DNA of 64,000 nt from Byssothecium circinans. Taxonomy: Eukaryota > Ascomycota > Dothideomycetes > Pleosporales > Massarinaceae. The stretch covers positions 296,168 to 360,167 of the forward strand of contig ML976988.1 of assembly GCA_010015675.1 (NCBI GenBank), written 5' to 3'. The notes under the pieces were generated by a model that was not told the DNA's origin, made no database searches, and worked only from the letters and a program-made list of their open reading frames with translations. The stretch's first letter is position 1; the number at the start of each line of letters is the position of its first letter. The translations under genes and the position numbers were made by a program. Of the stretch, positions 1 through 10,960 are shown piece after piece.

Positions 1-103
1 CAGGCCTCTGTTTACTACTCTACCAAAAAATCTTATAATAATAGCTATTGTGGGTGGCTCTACAGCCTCATCTTTAGGATGCCGGAGATGGTGTTGGGCG
101 GGG

Positions 104-758
104 CGTTACGCGAATCCGGGCGTTACGCGCACGGACACGCTACCCAACGCCTTTGGTAAGCGAAGCAACGGAAGCGCCACCATAGACCACCGACGGGCAA
201 ACAATATACGTCTCGACCGGACCTTCAGTGCCCGTCTCGAGAACCGTAGTATCAGATTTGCCATTGAACATACCCTTAGTAGTAGACTTGATATCCTCTT
301 ACTTCCCATCGTTCCAGACTTGGCTCTTAGGATCGAAGTTTCCAGCGTACCGAAGTCGATGAAGTTTCCTCCGCCGCTGATGTGAATCAGCTTGCCCTTG
401 GAAGCGCTCGGCCTCTCCGTCAGGCCGGCAATAATGGCTGTGACGGCGTCCCTAGTGAAAGAGTTTCCGGCGTTAATGACGAAATCGTGCTCCTTGCTGG
501 CAGTTTTGATCTTCTCGAAGTCGCTGAAATCTCCGACGATGATGCGGGCCGCTTGAGCTGGGTTTTGAGGTCTTGCACGGGCTTGGTGCTGCGGACGAAG
601 GCGGTTACTGGCTAGTCGGGGTGTGCTTGCTTGGTGCTCTCATGTAGGGATTTAGACAATGATAGTTAGCATTCTGATGTCGCGTATGTCATAGGTGTTT
701 CTTTTGTGTACTTACCGCCGACGAAGCCAGCGGCACCGAGAATAACGACGGACGGCAT
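104..758 (-). pseudogene. Decayed NAD(P)-binding NmrA/epimerase-like gene
   Basis: The minus strand starts at 758 with MPSVVILGAAGFVGG, a glycine-rich Rossmann dinucleotide-binding motif, followed by a GTAAGT intron donor at about 714. Further pieces match the fold: PVTAFVRSTKP, ARIIVGDFSDFEK, HDFVINAGNSFT, KLIHISGGGNF and VETYIVCPSVVYGG. They lie in different frames. An in-frame TAG is at 612-614, a frameshift lies between PVQDL and AARII, another follows the GTLETS segment, and an in-frame TAA is at 299-301. Past about 140 the frame ends quickly, so the C-terminal half is missing. A TATA-like TTATATA at 897-903 could be the old promoter. The two stops fit CpA-to-TpA changes, as RIP would give. 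An ordinary gene with extra introns is unlikely because the conserved blocks sit too close together for spliceable gaps. Confidence 0.72.
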
Positions 759-2045
759 TTTGAAGGTGGATTTGATGGATTTGTTGGAATTACTGGGCTG
801 ATGGTGGGATGAATTATTGCTTGTGAGTTGAAGAGCTGACTCGCGATCGAAGGGATTGCTGCTGTGATGAAACTGAACGATATGCGGTGGATGCCATTAT
901 ATAGCCAGTTCAAGCTGTGCACACAATTACATACAAACCTGCAGCCATACTCATGGCGGATGTGAAAACAAGTGTGCTCTGTAGTTCATTTGAAGTCGAG
1001 CGAGTGCGAACGAATGCATTGAGAGGTCGGAGTGCTTCTCACTCCGCTGCTGTGGGGTACAGGTGCAGGTACCTCAAGAGATGTCGCCTTCTTCTAGTTG
1101 CTCAATGTGGGAGAGAGCATTGATGATGACCGTGCGGCTGCTGACTACAACTTAGATATCCATATCGAAGTGGGTTGGTTTAACCTTTAGGAAGGTGATG
1201 TCGATACTGCTTTATAAAAGTACGCCCATAAGCGATAGGGAACGCATGTAGCCATTTTGAGAAGCACACGACGCATTTGCACATCGAAGTACCTGAGATA
1301 GTTCCAAATTCCTTGTAAAAGTTCGTTGCGTCTCACATCAACATGCTGGTAATATCATCAGAGTTCAAAGCGAGACGGTGGCAGGGCTCCAACACTCAAA
1401 TCAAGGTCAATATTCAACACGAACGTTCCGCATAATTCCCTTATGCACCTTCACTGTTAGAAGTGTCAATATTCACATGGTAGTGACAACAATGAACCCC
1501 ACAATGTTGAGTGCTGCATCCCAGCTGCGCATCACGTCCTAGGCGTTACTGTCGTCACTGTGCCTGTCAGCTAATCCCCCATTTACAACAACGTGCCTGT
1601 CGATGCCGTAGGAGGTAAGCGTTTCTTCACTTGAGCCCCACCGCGGCCAATGCATGCTATCCGTTCCCCGTGACGTCGAGGTGCATCTACAGCCGCTTGT
1701 GAATAGGGCATGTAGCCAATCATAACTCTAACACGAGCACTGCAAAGCACAGGTACCTAAGAAGGTATATAAATCAGAGGTATCCGCGGCCGGAGGCATG
1801 ATGAAGTGAGTTTCGTTTGGGGATAGTGTATGATAAGGTTTGTGTCGAAGGTGGTTTGATGTTTGCGTCTGTAGGCGGTGGAGGATGCGAATGGTCGTCA
1901 TAATGGCGGCTTGGGAGTTCGAGAAGGCATTTTGTATATAAAGATAGGAAGGGAACGACGAAGGGAAGAGCATCCAGCAGCATCATAACCAATAACATTG
2001 ACGACTTTGACCAACTCCACATTACCCGTGCCTCTCTCACCAATC
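759..2045. other. Intergenic, no gene seen
   Basis: No frame with recognisable protein similarity or convincing exon structure was seen. It holds the TATA-like site of the left pseudogene (897-903) and two TATATAAA-type sites at 1766-1774 and 1935-1942, upstream of the HAD pseudogene on the plus strand. Confidence 0.6.
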
Positions 2046-3115
2046 ATGGCACCCATAGCAATTACGCCCCCCGCCATTGAGCTCAAATCCCTCAACCTGG
2101 CGACCTCAAAATCCACAACAGCCAACACCTCGTCGAAGATCGGCTCGAGAAAGATCATTTGCTTCCCAGGTAATCCGTCTTGTCCATCTCCCGGCCAAAC
2201 TTACCACTGGCCCATTCCTCAGATTTTGACGGCACGATCTTCATGCAAGATACGGGCCATATTCTCTTCAACACCTTTAGTTGCGGTTCAGACCGTCGTC
2301 AAGTCCTTGACCAGCAAACACATACCGGCGAGCGCTCTTTCCGCGATGTCTCGGAAGAGCTGTGGGATCCCTCGACGTGCCATTCGACGACGCCTTCGAA
2401 GTGATGAAGGACGCTCGCGACATCGATTGCGACTTCAAGACCTTTCACAACTTTTGCATCAGCAACGACATTCCCTTTAACGTCATCTTGGCGGGATTGA
2501 AGCCAGTTCTCAGGAGCGTTCTGGATCACTTCCTCGGGGAAGAGAACTCACGCCACATCGATATTATGTTGCCAACCCAAAAGACGGCCACTCATGGAAA
2601 CCAGTCTGGCTCCACGATTGTGAGCTCGGCCACGACGAAGCCAAGTCAATTAACGACTACAAATCGACTGCGCGTCTGGAGTCTTCTGACAGCACTGTCC
2701 CACTCGTTGTCTTCATCGGCGATGGTGTCTCTGATCTCCCGGTTGCACGCGAGGCAGATGTCTTGTTTGCACGACGCGGTCTACGTCTCGAAGAGTACTG
2801 TATCGAGAACAAGCTGGCTTATATTCTTTTCGATACCTTTGCGGACATCAGAGAGAGATTATCAAGATCGCGAAGGATGAGGAGAAGACGAAAGGGAAGG
2901 GTATGCCGGCGAACTCCAACCCCAGGGCCAACCTGTGGAGAAGGGCGAGCAGCAAGGCTGCGCTACCTGTCTTCGCGATGATGAGCCCGAAGACGGCAAA
3001 GGTTATTGAGTGGCCGAATATTGTTGGCAAGCTAAGTACGCCCTTGGAACTCCCGGAAGGCGCTGCGGTTGCTGCACCGGCAGCGCAGCTTGGTGAGAGA
3101 CCTATTGACATCTAG
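2046..3115 (+). pseudogene. Decayed HAD-superfamily phosphatase gene
   Basis: The ATG at 2046 opens a short leader, then an intron at 2170-2222 joins FP to DFDGTIF, the HAD motif I (DxDGT) with the nucleophile aspartate. Later blocks are GERSFRDVSEELW, GSLDVPFDDAFEVM, VLRSVLDHFLGEENSRHID, LGHDEAKSINDYKS and FIGDGVSDLPVAREAD, the last being the HAD motif III/IV acid cluster. These blocks occupy three frames: a one-base loss near 2365, another shift near 2565, and another near 2860. The order and spacing match the phosphoserine-phosphatase/MtnX-like subgroup common in fungi, but the substrate cannot be assigned. Introns cannot explain the shifts because conserved sequence abuts on both sides. 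It is probably non-functional; a sequencing-error explanation would need three separate indels. Confidence 0.75.
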
Positions 3116-4153
3116 CGTTCTGGTTTGGGTTCTTTCTGCAACTAGCAGAGCGGGCGAGGATTTTTTTCCTGTTCCTTGCGCACATATACCAAGATTTTTG
3201 GGACGGGCATCCGGGATTGGCGTTCTGAGAGCGTTGAATTGAAGGTTCCACTGTTCTACACGCTCGTGCGCTGGAACAATGCTCGGACTCTATTCCTCAA
3301 AATCGAATACCACGGGATTGTAAATGTGCCGAATCGGTTGAGGGGCCATTATTGGTCTTAACTTTTGGACGGCGATGAGGACCCGAGAGAGGTGATGTGC
3401 TGACGCGTAACGGCAAATCCGCCCCGAGCCGGCTTGGGTGGTGTGGATCAGCCACTACGACGAAGCTTGTCTTCGGCGGGGTGAGCCTCGAGGGAGTGGG
3501 TGTTTTTGTGGGGTTCGCGAACCCTGGTGCTGGTACCGGGAGGGATTTTGGTATGCTGGATATGTTCCATGGGAACTGGAAGCAGCTCTCCAAGGTCCAA
3601 GCCAACGGTAGAGTTACGCATGCCAGTGATTACAGAGGGCTGCTACACCTGTGTTGTAAGATGCGCCACTTTCAGCAGGTTCGTTTCAGGGGTTGATTGA
3701 GTAACCCAACGAAGAGCGGGAGACATCAAAGAACCGGCAGGATGTGGTTCCTCAAAGAGCCAAAGGGGCAGTGATGACAGGCGCTGGTCGTTGGTCCGTT
3801 TTAGAGTTTGAGGAGCGCCGCAAGGCTCAAGTGTTGCGCAGCGGCTGTTCAGCTTGCTAAATTTATCGAGCCCGTGTCTTTGGCCATCCCTTTTGTGGCT
3901 GTATCCGTATGGAGCAAACGCCATATGTGGGTTCCAATGTCCCTACCTTGCAATTGCGGGAGCTTGAGCGCTCTGGAGTCTGCCTTTCGCTTGAGCCTTG
4001 AGCCCTCCTGCCGCGCGTGCACATATACCGAGCTCTTGCCGCGCTACACTACATCTGTTGTCATCATCTACGTCGCTCCCATCCCGTCCAGCTGAGCTAT
4101 CTATCGACCACTTCACGACTCCACGCCTTCACACAGCGCCGCGCCAATTGAAT

Positions 4154-4198
<45 letters not shown>

Positions 4199-4380
4199 AG
4201 CACGCAGACGACCACGCAGACGACCACGCAGACGACCACGGCCGGGTTTGCAGCCGCATGAAGTGAGCCAGCCCTGCAAGTGTTCAAGACGTCTTGGCCA
4301 CGCAGCCCAGCCAGCAGCCAGCAGCCAGCCAGCCAGGTTCCGTGTGCCGCGCCGTGCATGCAGCAGCTACGTCGACCAAT
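3116..4380. other. Intergenic, probably includes PSD2-like leader
   Basis: No supported gene. The right end carries a CAGACG microsatellite (listed separately), a run of AGCCAGC repeats at about 4309-4340, and an alternative in-frame ATG at 4294 for the next gene. Confidence 0.55.
4154..4240. repeat. Microsatellite, hexamer ACGCAG expanding into a 12-mer
   Basis: About seven and a half tandem ACGCAG units run from 4154 to about 4198. Three copies of a derived 12-base unit ACGCAGACGACC follow, to about 4240. It lies 140-230 bases upstream of the PSD2-like start, probably in the leader or promoter. On the minus strand it gives an artefactual Cys-Val repeat frame. Confidence 0.9.
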
Positions 4381-7300
4381 ATGCCACGCCCGACTCTCCA
4401 CTCGAAGCTCTCGCTCCCCTCGCGTCTCAAGAACAACAACGGGACGAACCTGACCGCGATGAGCGCACCCATTAGCCGCAGTGCGAGCCCCAAGCGAATG
4501 ATGAGTGACAACAATAGCAGCAAGTCGGGAGTGGTGCCGGGCCTGGTGTTGCGCGCGAACGTGATCAAGGTGGGCGTGTACCCCGCGGTAGACAGAGCCA
4601 GAGCTGACAGCTGCGGTAGGGCAGGAACCTCGCTGCAAAGGACCGTAGTGGTACTTCTGACCCTGTGAGTGTTGCCTCCACCCGCAGTGCTATATACGCA
4701 GAATCTCGCCATGTGCAAGGAGCCACAGCATTGGAAGGCTGACACCAAGCGCCGCAGTACCTGGTCCTGACCCTCGGAGACGCGAGGCAAGCGACGCCTA
4801 CCATCAACAAAACCCTCAATCCCGAATGGAACACGACGCTCGAACTGCCCATCACTGGCGAGCAGACACTGCTGCTCGAGGCCTGCTGCTGGGACAAGGA
4901 CCGCTTTGGCAAGGACTACATGGGCGAGTTTGACGTCATACTTGAGGACATCTTTCAGAACCCCCGGACGGCGGATGAGCCAAAATGGTTCACTCTCGAA
5001 TCCAGACGCGGCGGGAAGAAGAAGTCGGTGGTCTCTGGCGAGATCCAGATCCACTTCTCGCTGGCCGACACGGGCAACCCGAATGCTACTATGGAGGAGC
5101 TCACGCACAAGTTCATGTCGTTCACATCGTCATCACCCAGCCCCGACGAGGATGAAGACGATGCCCTTCTTCGCGCAGATAGCGCAGAGGTCGATGAGCA
5201 AGACGAGGACGAGAGCTCCGACGAAGCGCTTGACGAGTCGAAGACGGCCGAAAAGAAGGAGAAGCGGAGGAAGAAGCTACGCCTGGCAAGACTGAAGAGG
5301 GCGAGTAAGAGGCGCGTCTACGAGTTCTCCGACAAGACTGAAGTGGCAGGCGTCCTGTTCCTAGAGATCTCCAAGATCGTAGACCTGCCTCCGGAGCAGA
5401 ACGGTAGGCTTGCAATTGCTCCACCATGATGAATCACGTTCGCTGACACCTGGCTTAGTTACTCGGACATCGTTCGACATGGACCCCTTCGTCGTCGTAT
5501 CGCTCGGAAAGAAGACATACCGAACCAAGACGATCAGCCACAACCTCAACCCCGTATTCGACGAGAAGCTGGTGTTCCAAGTCTTGCGCCATGAGACAAA
5601 CTACTCGGTCAGTTTCACTGTGGTGGATAAGGATAAATTTTCCGGAAATGACTACGTCGGAACGGTCAACTTTCCGGTAGAGAAAGCAGTTTCGGTAGCC
5701 CCAGAGGCCGATCCTGTTACTGGCCTCTACAGGCTTCCTGAGCCTTCCGACTCGCCTGGCATCCCTGAACCTAGGAGGTCCCGCTTCCGTTTACCAATGT
5801 CCCGATCGTCTTCGACCAATAGTCTTTCAAGGATAGGGCGACCAAGTTTGAAGAAAGAGAATTCTGCCAGTTCGCTCTCTACCAAGGACTTCAATGGCAG
5901 CCAGCCTCCACCCCCGACCAGTGCGCCACAGACAGGAACAGGAACAGGAAACGACTCCAGCGGAAATCTTGCGGCTAGTGTTCCGGCGGTCAATGTTGAT
6001 CCTTCTGCGGTAGACAATGAGGATCTCAAGCAGTATACTTTGCCATTAGAGTTGAAGAACAAGGAGCGCTGGGAGGCGAAGCACAACCCGGTACTGTACG
6101 TGAAGGCCAAGTATCTTCCCTACAGGGCTCTTCGACAGCAATTTTGGAGAGCAATGCTCAAACAGTATGATGCCGATGACAGTGGTCTGATCGACAAGGT
6201 TGAGTTGACCACCATGTTGGACACTTTGGGCTCGACGTTGCACGAGTCGACAATCGACAGCTTCTTCGCACGCTTTGCGAATGAACACAAGGGGGATGGA
6301 TATCTCACTTTTGACGAGGCTGTAATGTGCTTGGAAGATCAGCTTCAGCGTATGGAAGACAAGGAATCTCAGAAGCACGGTTGGAGCCACATGTCGCAAT
6401 CTACCAGCGATCTACTCACTCCCGGATACATGACACCTACACTCACTTCTGGCACGCAGACACCGCTCAATGCTCATCCCTCTAGCACTTCGATTCCTGC
6501 TCTTGATACGGAATATCTTGGCAAAGAGGGAGAAGAGGGAGAGTTCATTAGGCCGGATGAGCTGGGAGATGAAAAAGGAGAGGAGCATGTCATTGAGATT
6601 CGTGAATGCCCCATCTGCCATCAGCCTCGCCTGAACAAGAAGTCGGATGCCGATATCATCACACATGTTGCTACATGCGCCAGCCAGGACTGGAGACAGG
6701 TCAACAATATCGTCATGTCCGGATTTGTAACGTCCAGTCAGGCCCAGCGCAAGTGGTACTCTAAGGTCATTACGAAGATCTCGTACGGCGGTTACAAATT
6801 AGGTGCCAACTCCGCCAATATCCTGGTGCAAGATCGTATTACGGGCCAAATCAACGAGGAGCGCATGAGTGTGTATGTGCGACTTGGTATCCGTCTGTTG
6901 TACAAGGGTCTGAAAGCGAACAACATGGAGAAGAAGCGAAGTGAGTTGCTACATTTACACTGCTACTGGCTGATGCTAATGTCTTTAGTTCGAAAATTGC
7001 TCAAATCTCTGAGCTTGAAGCAGGGTAGGAAGTACGACGACCCTGCTTCCGCTGCTGAAATCCCTGGTTTCATTGCTTTTCATCAACTGGATATGTCGGA
7101 GGTGCTCCTGCCAACATCGGAATTCAAGAATTTCAACGAGTTCTTCTACCGAGCGTTGAAGCCCAGTGCGCGACCCTGCTCTGCGCCAGATGACCCGCGA
7201 GTCATCGTTTCCCCAGCTGATTGTCGGTCGGTCGTATTCAATACGTTGGATGCCGCACAGGCAATCTGGGTGAAGGGACGCGAATTTACACTCCAACGAC

Positions 7301-7956
7301 TCCTAGGCGACGCCTATCCCGAGGATGCAAAGCGATACGTAGGCGGATCTCTTGGCATTTTCCGTCTGGCGCCGCAAGATTATCATCGTTTTCACATTCC
7401 TGTTGATGGCATAATGGGTGAGCCAAAGCTGATCGAAGGAGAATACTACACCGTCAATCCCATGGCGATCAGATCAGCGCTTGACGTATACGGTGAGAAT
7501 GTTCGCGTACTGGTACCCATCGACTCCGTTACTCATGGCCGAGTCATGGTAGTCTGCGTCGGTGCAATGATGGTTGGCAGCACAGTCATTACACGCAAAG
7601 CGGGCGAACACGTGAAGCGGGCGGAAGAGCTGGGTTACTTCAAGTTCGGTGGAAGCACTCTGCTACTTCTCTTCGAGCCTGGCCAGATGAAGTATGATGA
7701 CGACCTGCATGACAACTCTAAGTCTGCTTTGGAAACTCTTGTAAGTTGAAGAACATTTATCCCACTTGAGCATGGCTGACCATATCAGGTTCGGGTCGGC
7801 ATGTCCATTGGCCACAGCCCTAACCGGGCTGCGCACGCACCCGACATGCAAAAGGTCAATCCCACGCTTGAAGAGAAACAGGATGCAAAGCGGAGGATCG
7901 AGGGCAGTCTTGCTCCACAAGGCGTCCAAGGCCCGATGCCAGGCGCTGGCATGTAG
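4381..7956 (+). CDS. PSD2: C2-domain phosphatidylserine decarboxylase, PSD2 type
   Basis: Pyridoxal-independent enzyme converting phosphatidylserine to phosphatidylethanolamine; the yeast PSD2 class acts at Golgi/endosome membranes. I read six exons: 4381-4569, 4620-4664, 4758-5403, 5459-6940, 6989-7740 and 7789-7956, giving 1093 residues (yeast Psd2 is of similar length). The first C2 domain is near residues 55-170 (NLAAKDRSGTSDPYLVLTL) and the second near 275-395 (DPFVVVSLGKKTYRTKT). An acidic/lysine linker lies between them. An EF-hand is near 525 (DADDSGLIDKVE). A C-x2-C...H-x3-C cluster is near 676 (CPICHQPR...HVATC). The catalytic domain carries SPADCRSV, the DYHRFHIP histidine motif and GGST near 1007, the self-cleavage/pyruvoyl site (LGST-like). 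An ATG at 4294 would add 29 residues; 4381 was chosen because the extra part is low-complexity. Confidence 0.93.
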
Positions 7957-8585
7957 TTTGTTAGATTCGATGTTTTGATGAGTCGACAAAAAGGTACATT
8001 ATTTAAGCTTTCGAATCGGATAGGCTACGAATCTTTTCATTGCCGGGCTTGGGATCACGAGTCGACGAGGGGGCATTGAAGGCACAATATACACGGGGTA
8101 GCATACAGGAGGATTTCTTTTTAAGCGTTTTATGAGCGTTAAGATTCCTGTACTATACATCTGAGCATATTACACTATGAACAATCAAACACATATGTTC
8201 ACTGGAAACGCTTTGATCTCATTGACTTTGGCTATCAAGAAGGTCTTTCAATGTTGGGCGATGCAGTATTGTGATTGGCAGATTATCTTAGTCAGCGTGG
8301 CTTGCGTTTTGAGGGGACCCGCAATCAAAACAAACCAGCGCAGCACCCACCGCTCTGTCTTGCCCGTGTGCAACTACAACGCCCCCCTTCCGACGCGCAA
8401 GGATTATTCGAGTTATCCCCAATTACTACGACACCCTCAGTCAAGACTTTTCGAGCATCACGGATTCCGCCCGCCGTCCCGCGACCGTTGTTGACGTCGT
8501 GACCCTCCCCAGCACCGTTGCCGTCGCGTCCATGCCCGTGCTTGACCTTTCACTCGCAACGACCACCACCTAGCAACCGGCATCC
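7957..8585. other. Intergenic between PSD2-like and Dsn1-like genes
   Basis: Holds the 3' end of the first gene and the CT-rich leader of the next. No separate gene or structured element was recognised. Confidence 0.6.
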
Positions 8586-10503
8586 ATGACCGCAATTTTT
8601 GCGAGATCGCCTCTTCACTCGCTACCAATGGCGGCAAACCGACCGACGACGCGACGAAGAAGCGTAAAGCAAGCTTTCGACGATGACGATGCGCCCGCGC
8701 CGAAGAGGGCGAGGATAGAAACGAATGGCGCAGCGAAGAAGACGAACGGCGCGACAAAGAAGACGGCAAAGACAGGTGAGTCGGCATCGTGCGAACGGTT
8801 GGTCTGGGGCGGCTATATGTTGGACAGCTACGCGTGGATCGCGTACACAAACTGCAATGGATAAAATTCTGGCGGAGCTAACAATACGGTAGCATACGAT
8901 GAGAATGACGACGGCTTCCAATTCACGCGTCGCGCTTCGCGACGGACAATAAAAGCGCAACCTCCTCCAGAGCCCATACCGGAAGACCCGCCGAAACCCG
9001 TACCAGCGCGTAAAAAGAAAACCTCACTTGCAGCGCCACAGCCCCAACAGAATGTAGCGCAAAAGCGACGGAGGTCCGCACGTCTCTCTGGCGATCACAA
9101 CAGCATAAATCAGGCAGATGGATCAGCGGAACGCGAAGAGCCTGCGAAGCTGCTACCGAGGCGCACGAAGAAAAGCGCACCGCTGGAGAAAGAGAAAAAG
9201 AAACATGTCACTCCGGCGCCGCAACAACAACTTGAACGGAAGAGCTCGTTTGCGGGTGTGCAAACTCCGACTCACAATGAACTCCACGTAGCTAAGAAGC
9301 GCGACGGAGGCGCAACTAAGATTATGCTACCCTTTGCGGATACGCCAGTTATAACGCGGAATAAGGAGATGCGGAAAGGGAGCAAGGACGGTCACAGGAG
9401 GAGTAGCACCGGCCTGCGGGGTCGAAGAGCCAGTTCGCTGATTGATAGTGGCATGTCAAATGGTGAGCGCAAAAATGAGGAATATGGTGTTGTATTTCGG
9501 CGTAGTGCTGACGAAAATCTAGCTCTGCCACATTCCGAGGTCGAAGTTCGCGATTTCTACAAGTACATCGAGCAGAGCTTACCGGAGCCGCGGCGGATGA
9601 AGCAGCTCATGACATGGTGCGGATCACGCGCACTATCCGAGAAACCTTCTGGCGATGTCAGAGATTCGAATGCGATCATGGCTGGTAAGTTTCCATGAGC
9701 ATGAGAAATCGGAACAGCCGACTGATATTGAACAGCCCGCGCAATCCAGCAAGAATTAATCGACGAGTTTGCAAACAAGCCCGAGTTATCCAACTGGTTT
9801 AGCAGGGTAAGCAGAGAACGCAGCCGCAAGACTGGCGAAACAGTGTTAATAATTCAAACAGGAAGAAACCGTAGCTCCCACAGTCATCAAAAAGCCCAAT
9901 CCCCAGAACGAGAAGAACCAGAAGACTCTACAAGAACTAGAAGAGGAGATCAAGCGGTATGCCTCCCCCTTCATTCCCAGGTTGCCAATCTATGATGTGT
10001 ACTGACACCCACCCAGCCTCGAAGAAGAAGAATCCGAATGGAAAAAGCTCGCCTCGTCATCACCTACTCCAACATTACCACCACCGGTCCCACCCACGTC
10101 CACGCAATTCCCCTCCCTCGCCGACATCGACACCTCCTTCCTCGACCCCTCACAAGCCGCGATCCTCTCTTCCCTCGCCGTCCCCCCTCAACCTACCGAC
10201 CCTTCAACGTCCTCTGTTCCTTCCTCCGACTTCTCCTTCACATTCACCACCCCCGCGGCGCTACAAACACACCTCGACAAGCTATCTCAGTCGCTGGAAC
10301 CCAATATCGATCTTTTCGCAGACGGGCTACATAAAATCGAGCAGTATCGGAATGCGGCTGAGCGGGCGGCGGATCGCGTGTTGGGCACGGCGTCGAAGAG
10401 ATTGGACGAGAGGGATAAGGAGGGCAAGGAGAAGGTCGGGAGTGAGGGCATTGGCGTGGGGGATGTTCTGAGGGGGTTGGCGGGCGTGCTTAATGAGTCG
10501 TAG
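8586..10503 (+). CDS. DSN1: Kinetochore Mis12/MIND complex subunit Mis13/Dsn1
   Basis: Structural subunit of the MIND complex, which links the inner kinetochore (CENP-C) to Ndc80. Six exons: 8586-8775, 8893-9462, 9523-9684, 9736-9806, 9862-9956 and 10017-10503, all with consistent phase, 524 residues. The N-terminus is basic and disordered (RRRS, KKT runs). The diagnostic Mis13 block follows: RRSSTGLRGRRASSL, then EVRDFYKYIEQSLPEPRRM and KQLMTWCGSRAL near residues 235-290. The C-terminal half contains a short coiled coil (LEEEIKRLEEEESEWKKL) and a helical tail (LDKLSQSLEPNIDLFADG). RRAS/RRSS sites fit the Aurora-B-regulated autoinhibitory segment known in Dsn1 proteins. An ATG at 8628 is an alternative start that loses 14 residues. 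Confidence 0.9.
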
Positions 10504-10960
10504 GCTTCTATCAAATTATCTGTCGGTACGAGACGGCGTTGCGAAATGGACAGTGTCTATGTGCAGTGGAGCGGATCGGAGATCCAGGTATTCCTTTGAT
10601 ATGACGGTGCGTGTCTGTCGTGTGGCTCGCATTGTATGAGAATGATCTATGAGGAGTTGTTTCTCTTTCTCTTTTTCTCCTTCGTTTGGAGATCGACTGG
10701 ACTGGGTGGGACTGGACTAAGCTGGCGTCTGTCATAGCATTTTCGGCGCATGGTGAGCTGCGTGGGTGGGTATACCATTCTCAATTTCGTTCGCAGAGAA
10801 ATCAGCTAGCTATTTGTATTTTCCCCCGTAAATAAGTCTTCTGCAACTATATCGAACTACATATATGCACACCATCGATTACATGTACACCGCGTGACAC
10901 ATGCACAGATCCAGTCGTACGAATCCCCTTCAGATCATCACTAGGAGAACAGACCTTTAT
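10504..10960. other. Convergent 3' intergenic region
   Basis: Lies between the converging Dsn1-like and OB-fold genes. T-rich tracts (about 10660-10685) fit 3' untranslated sequence. No gene seen. Confidence 0.6.

Noticed and set aside
4129..4638. Minus-strand frame with a Cys-Val repeat
   Set aside because: It is the reverse reading of the CAGACG microsatellite and of the first exons of the PSD2-like gene.
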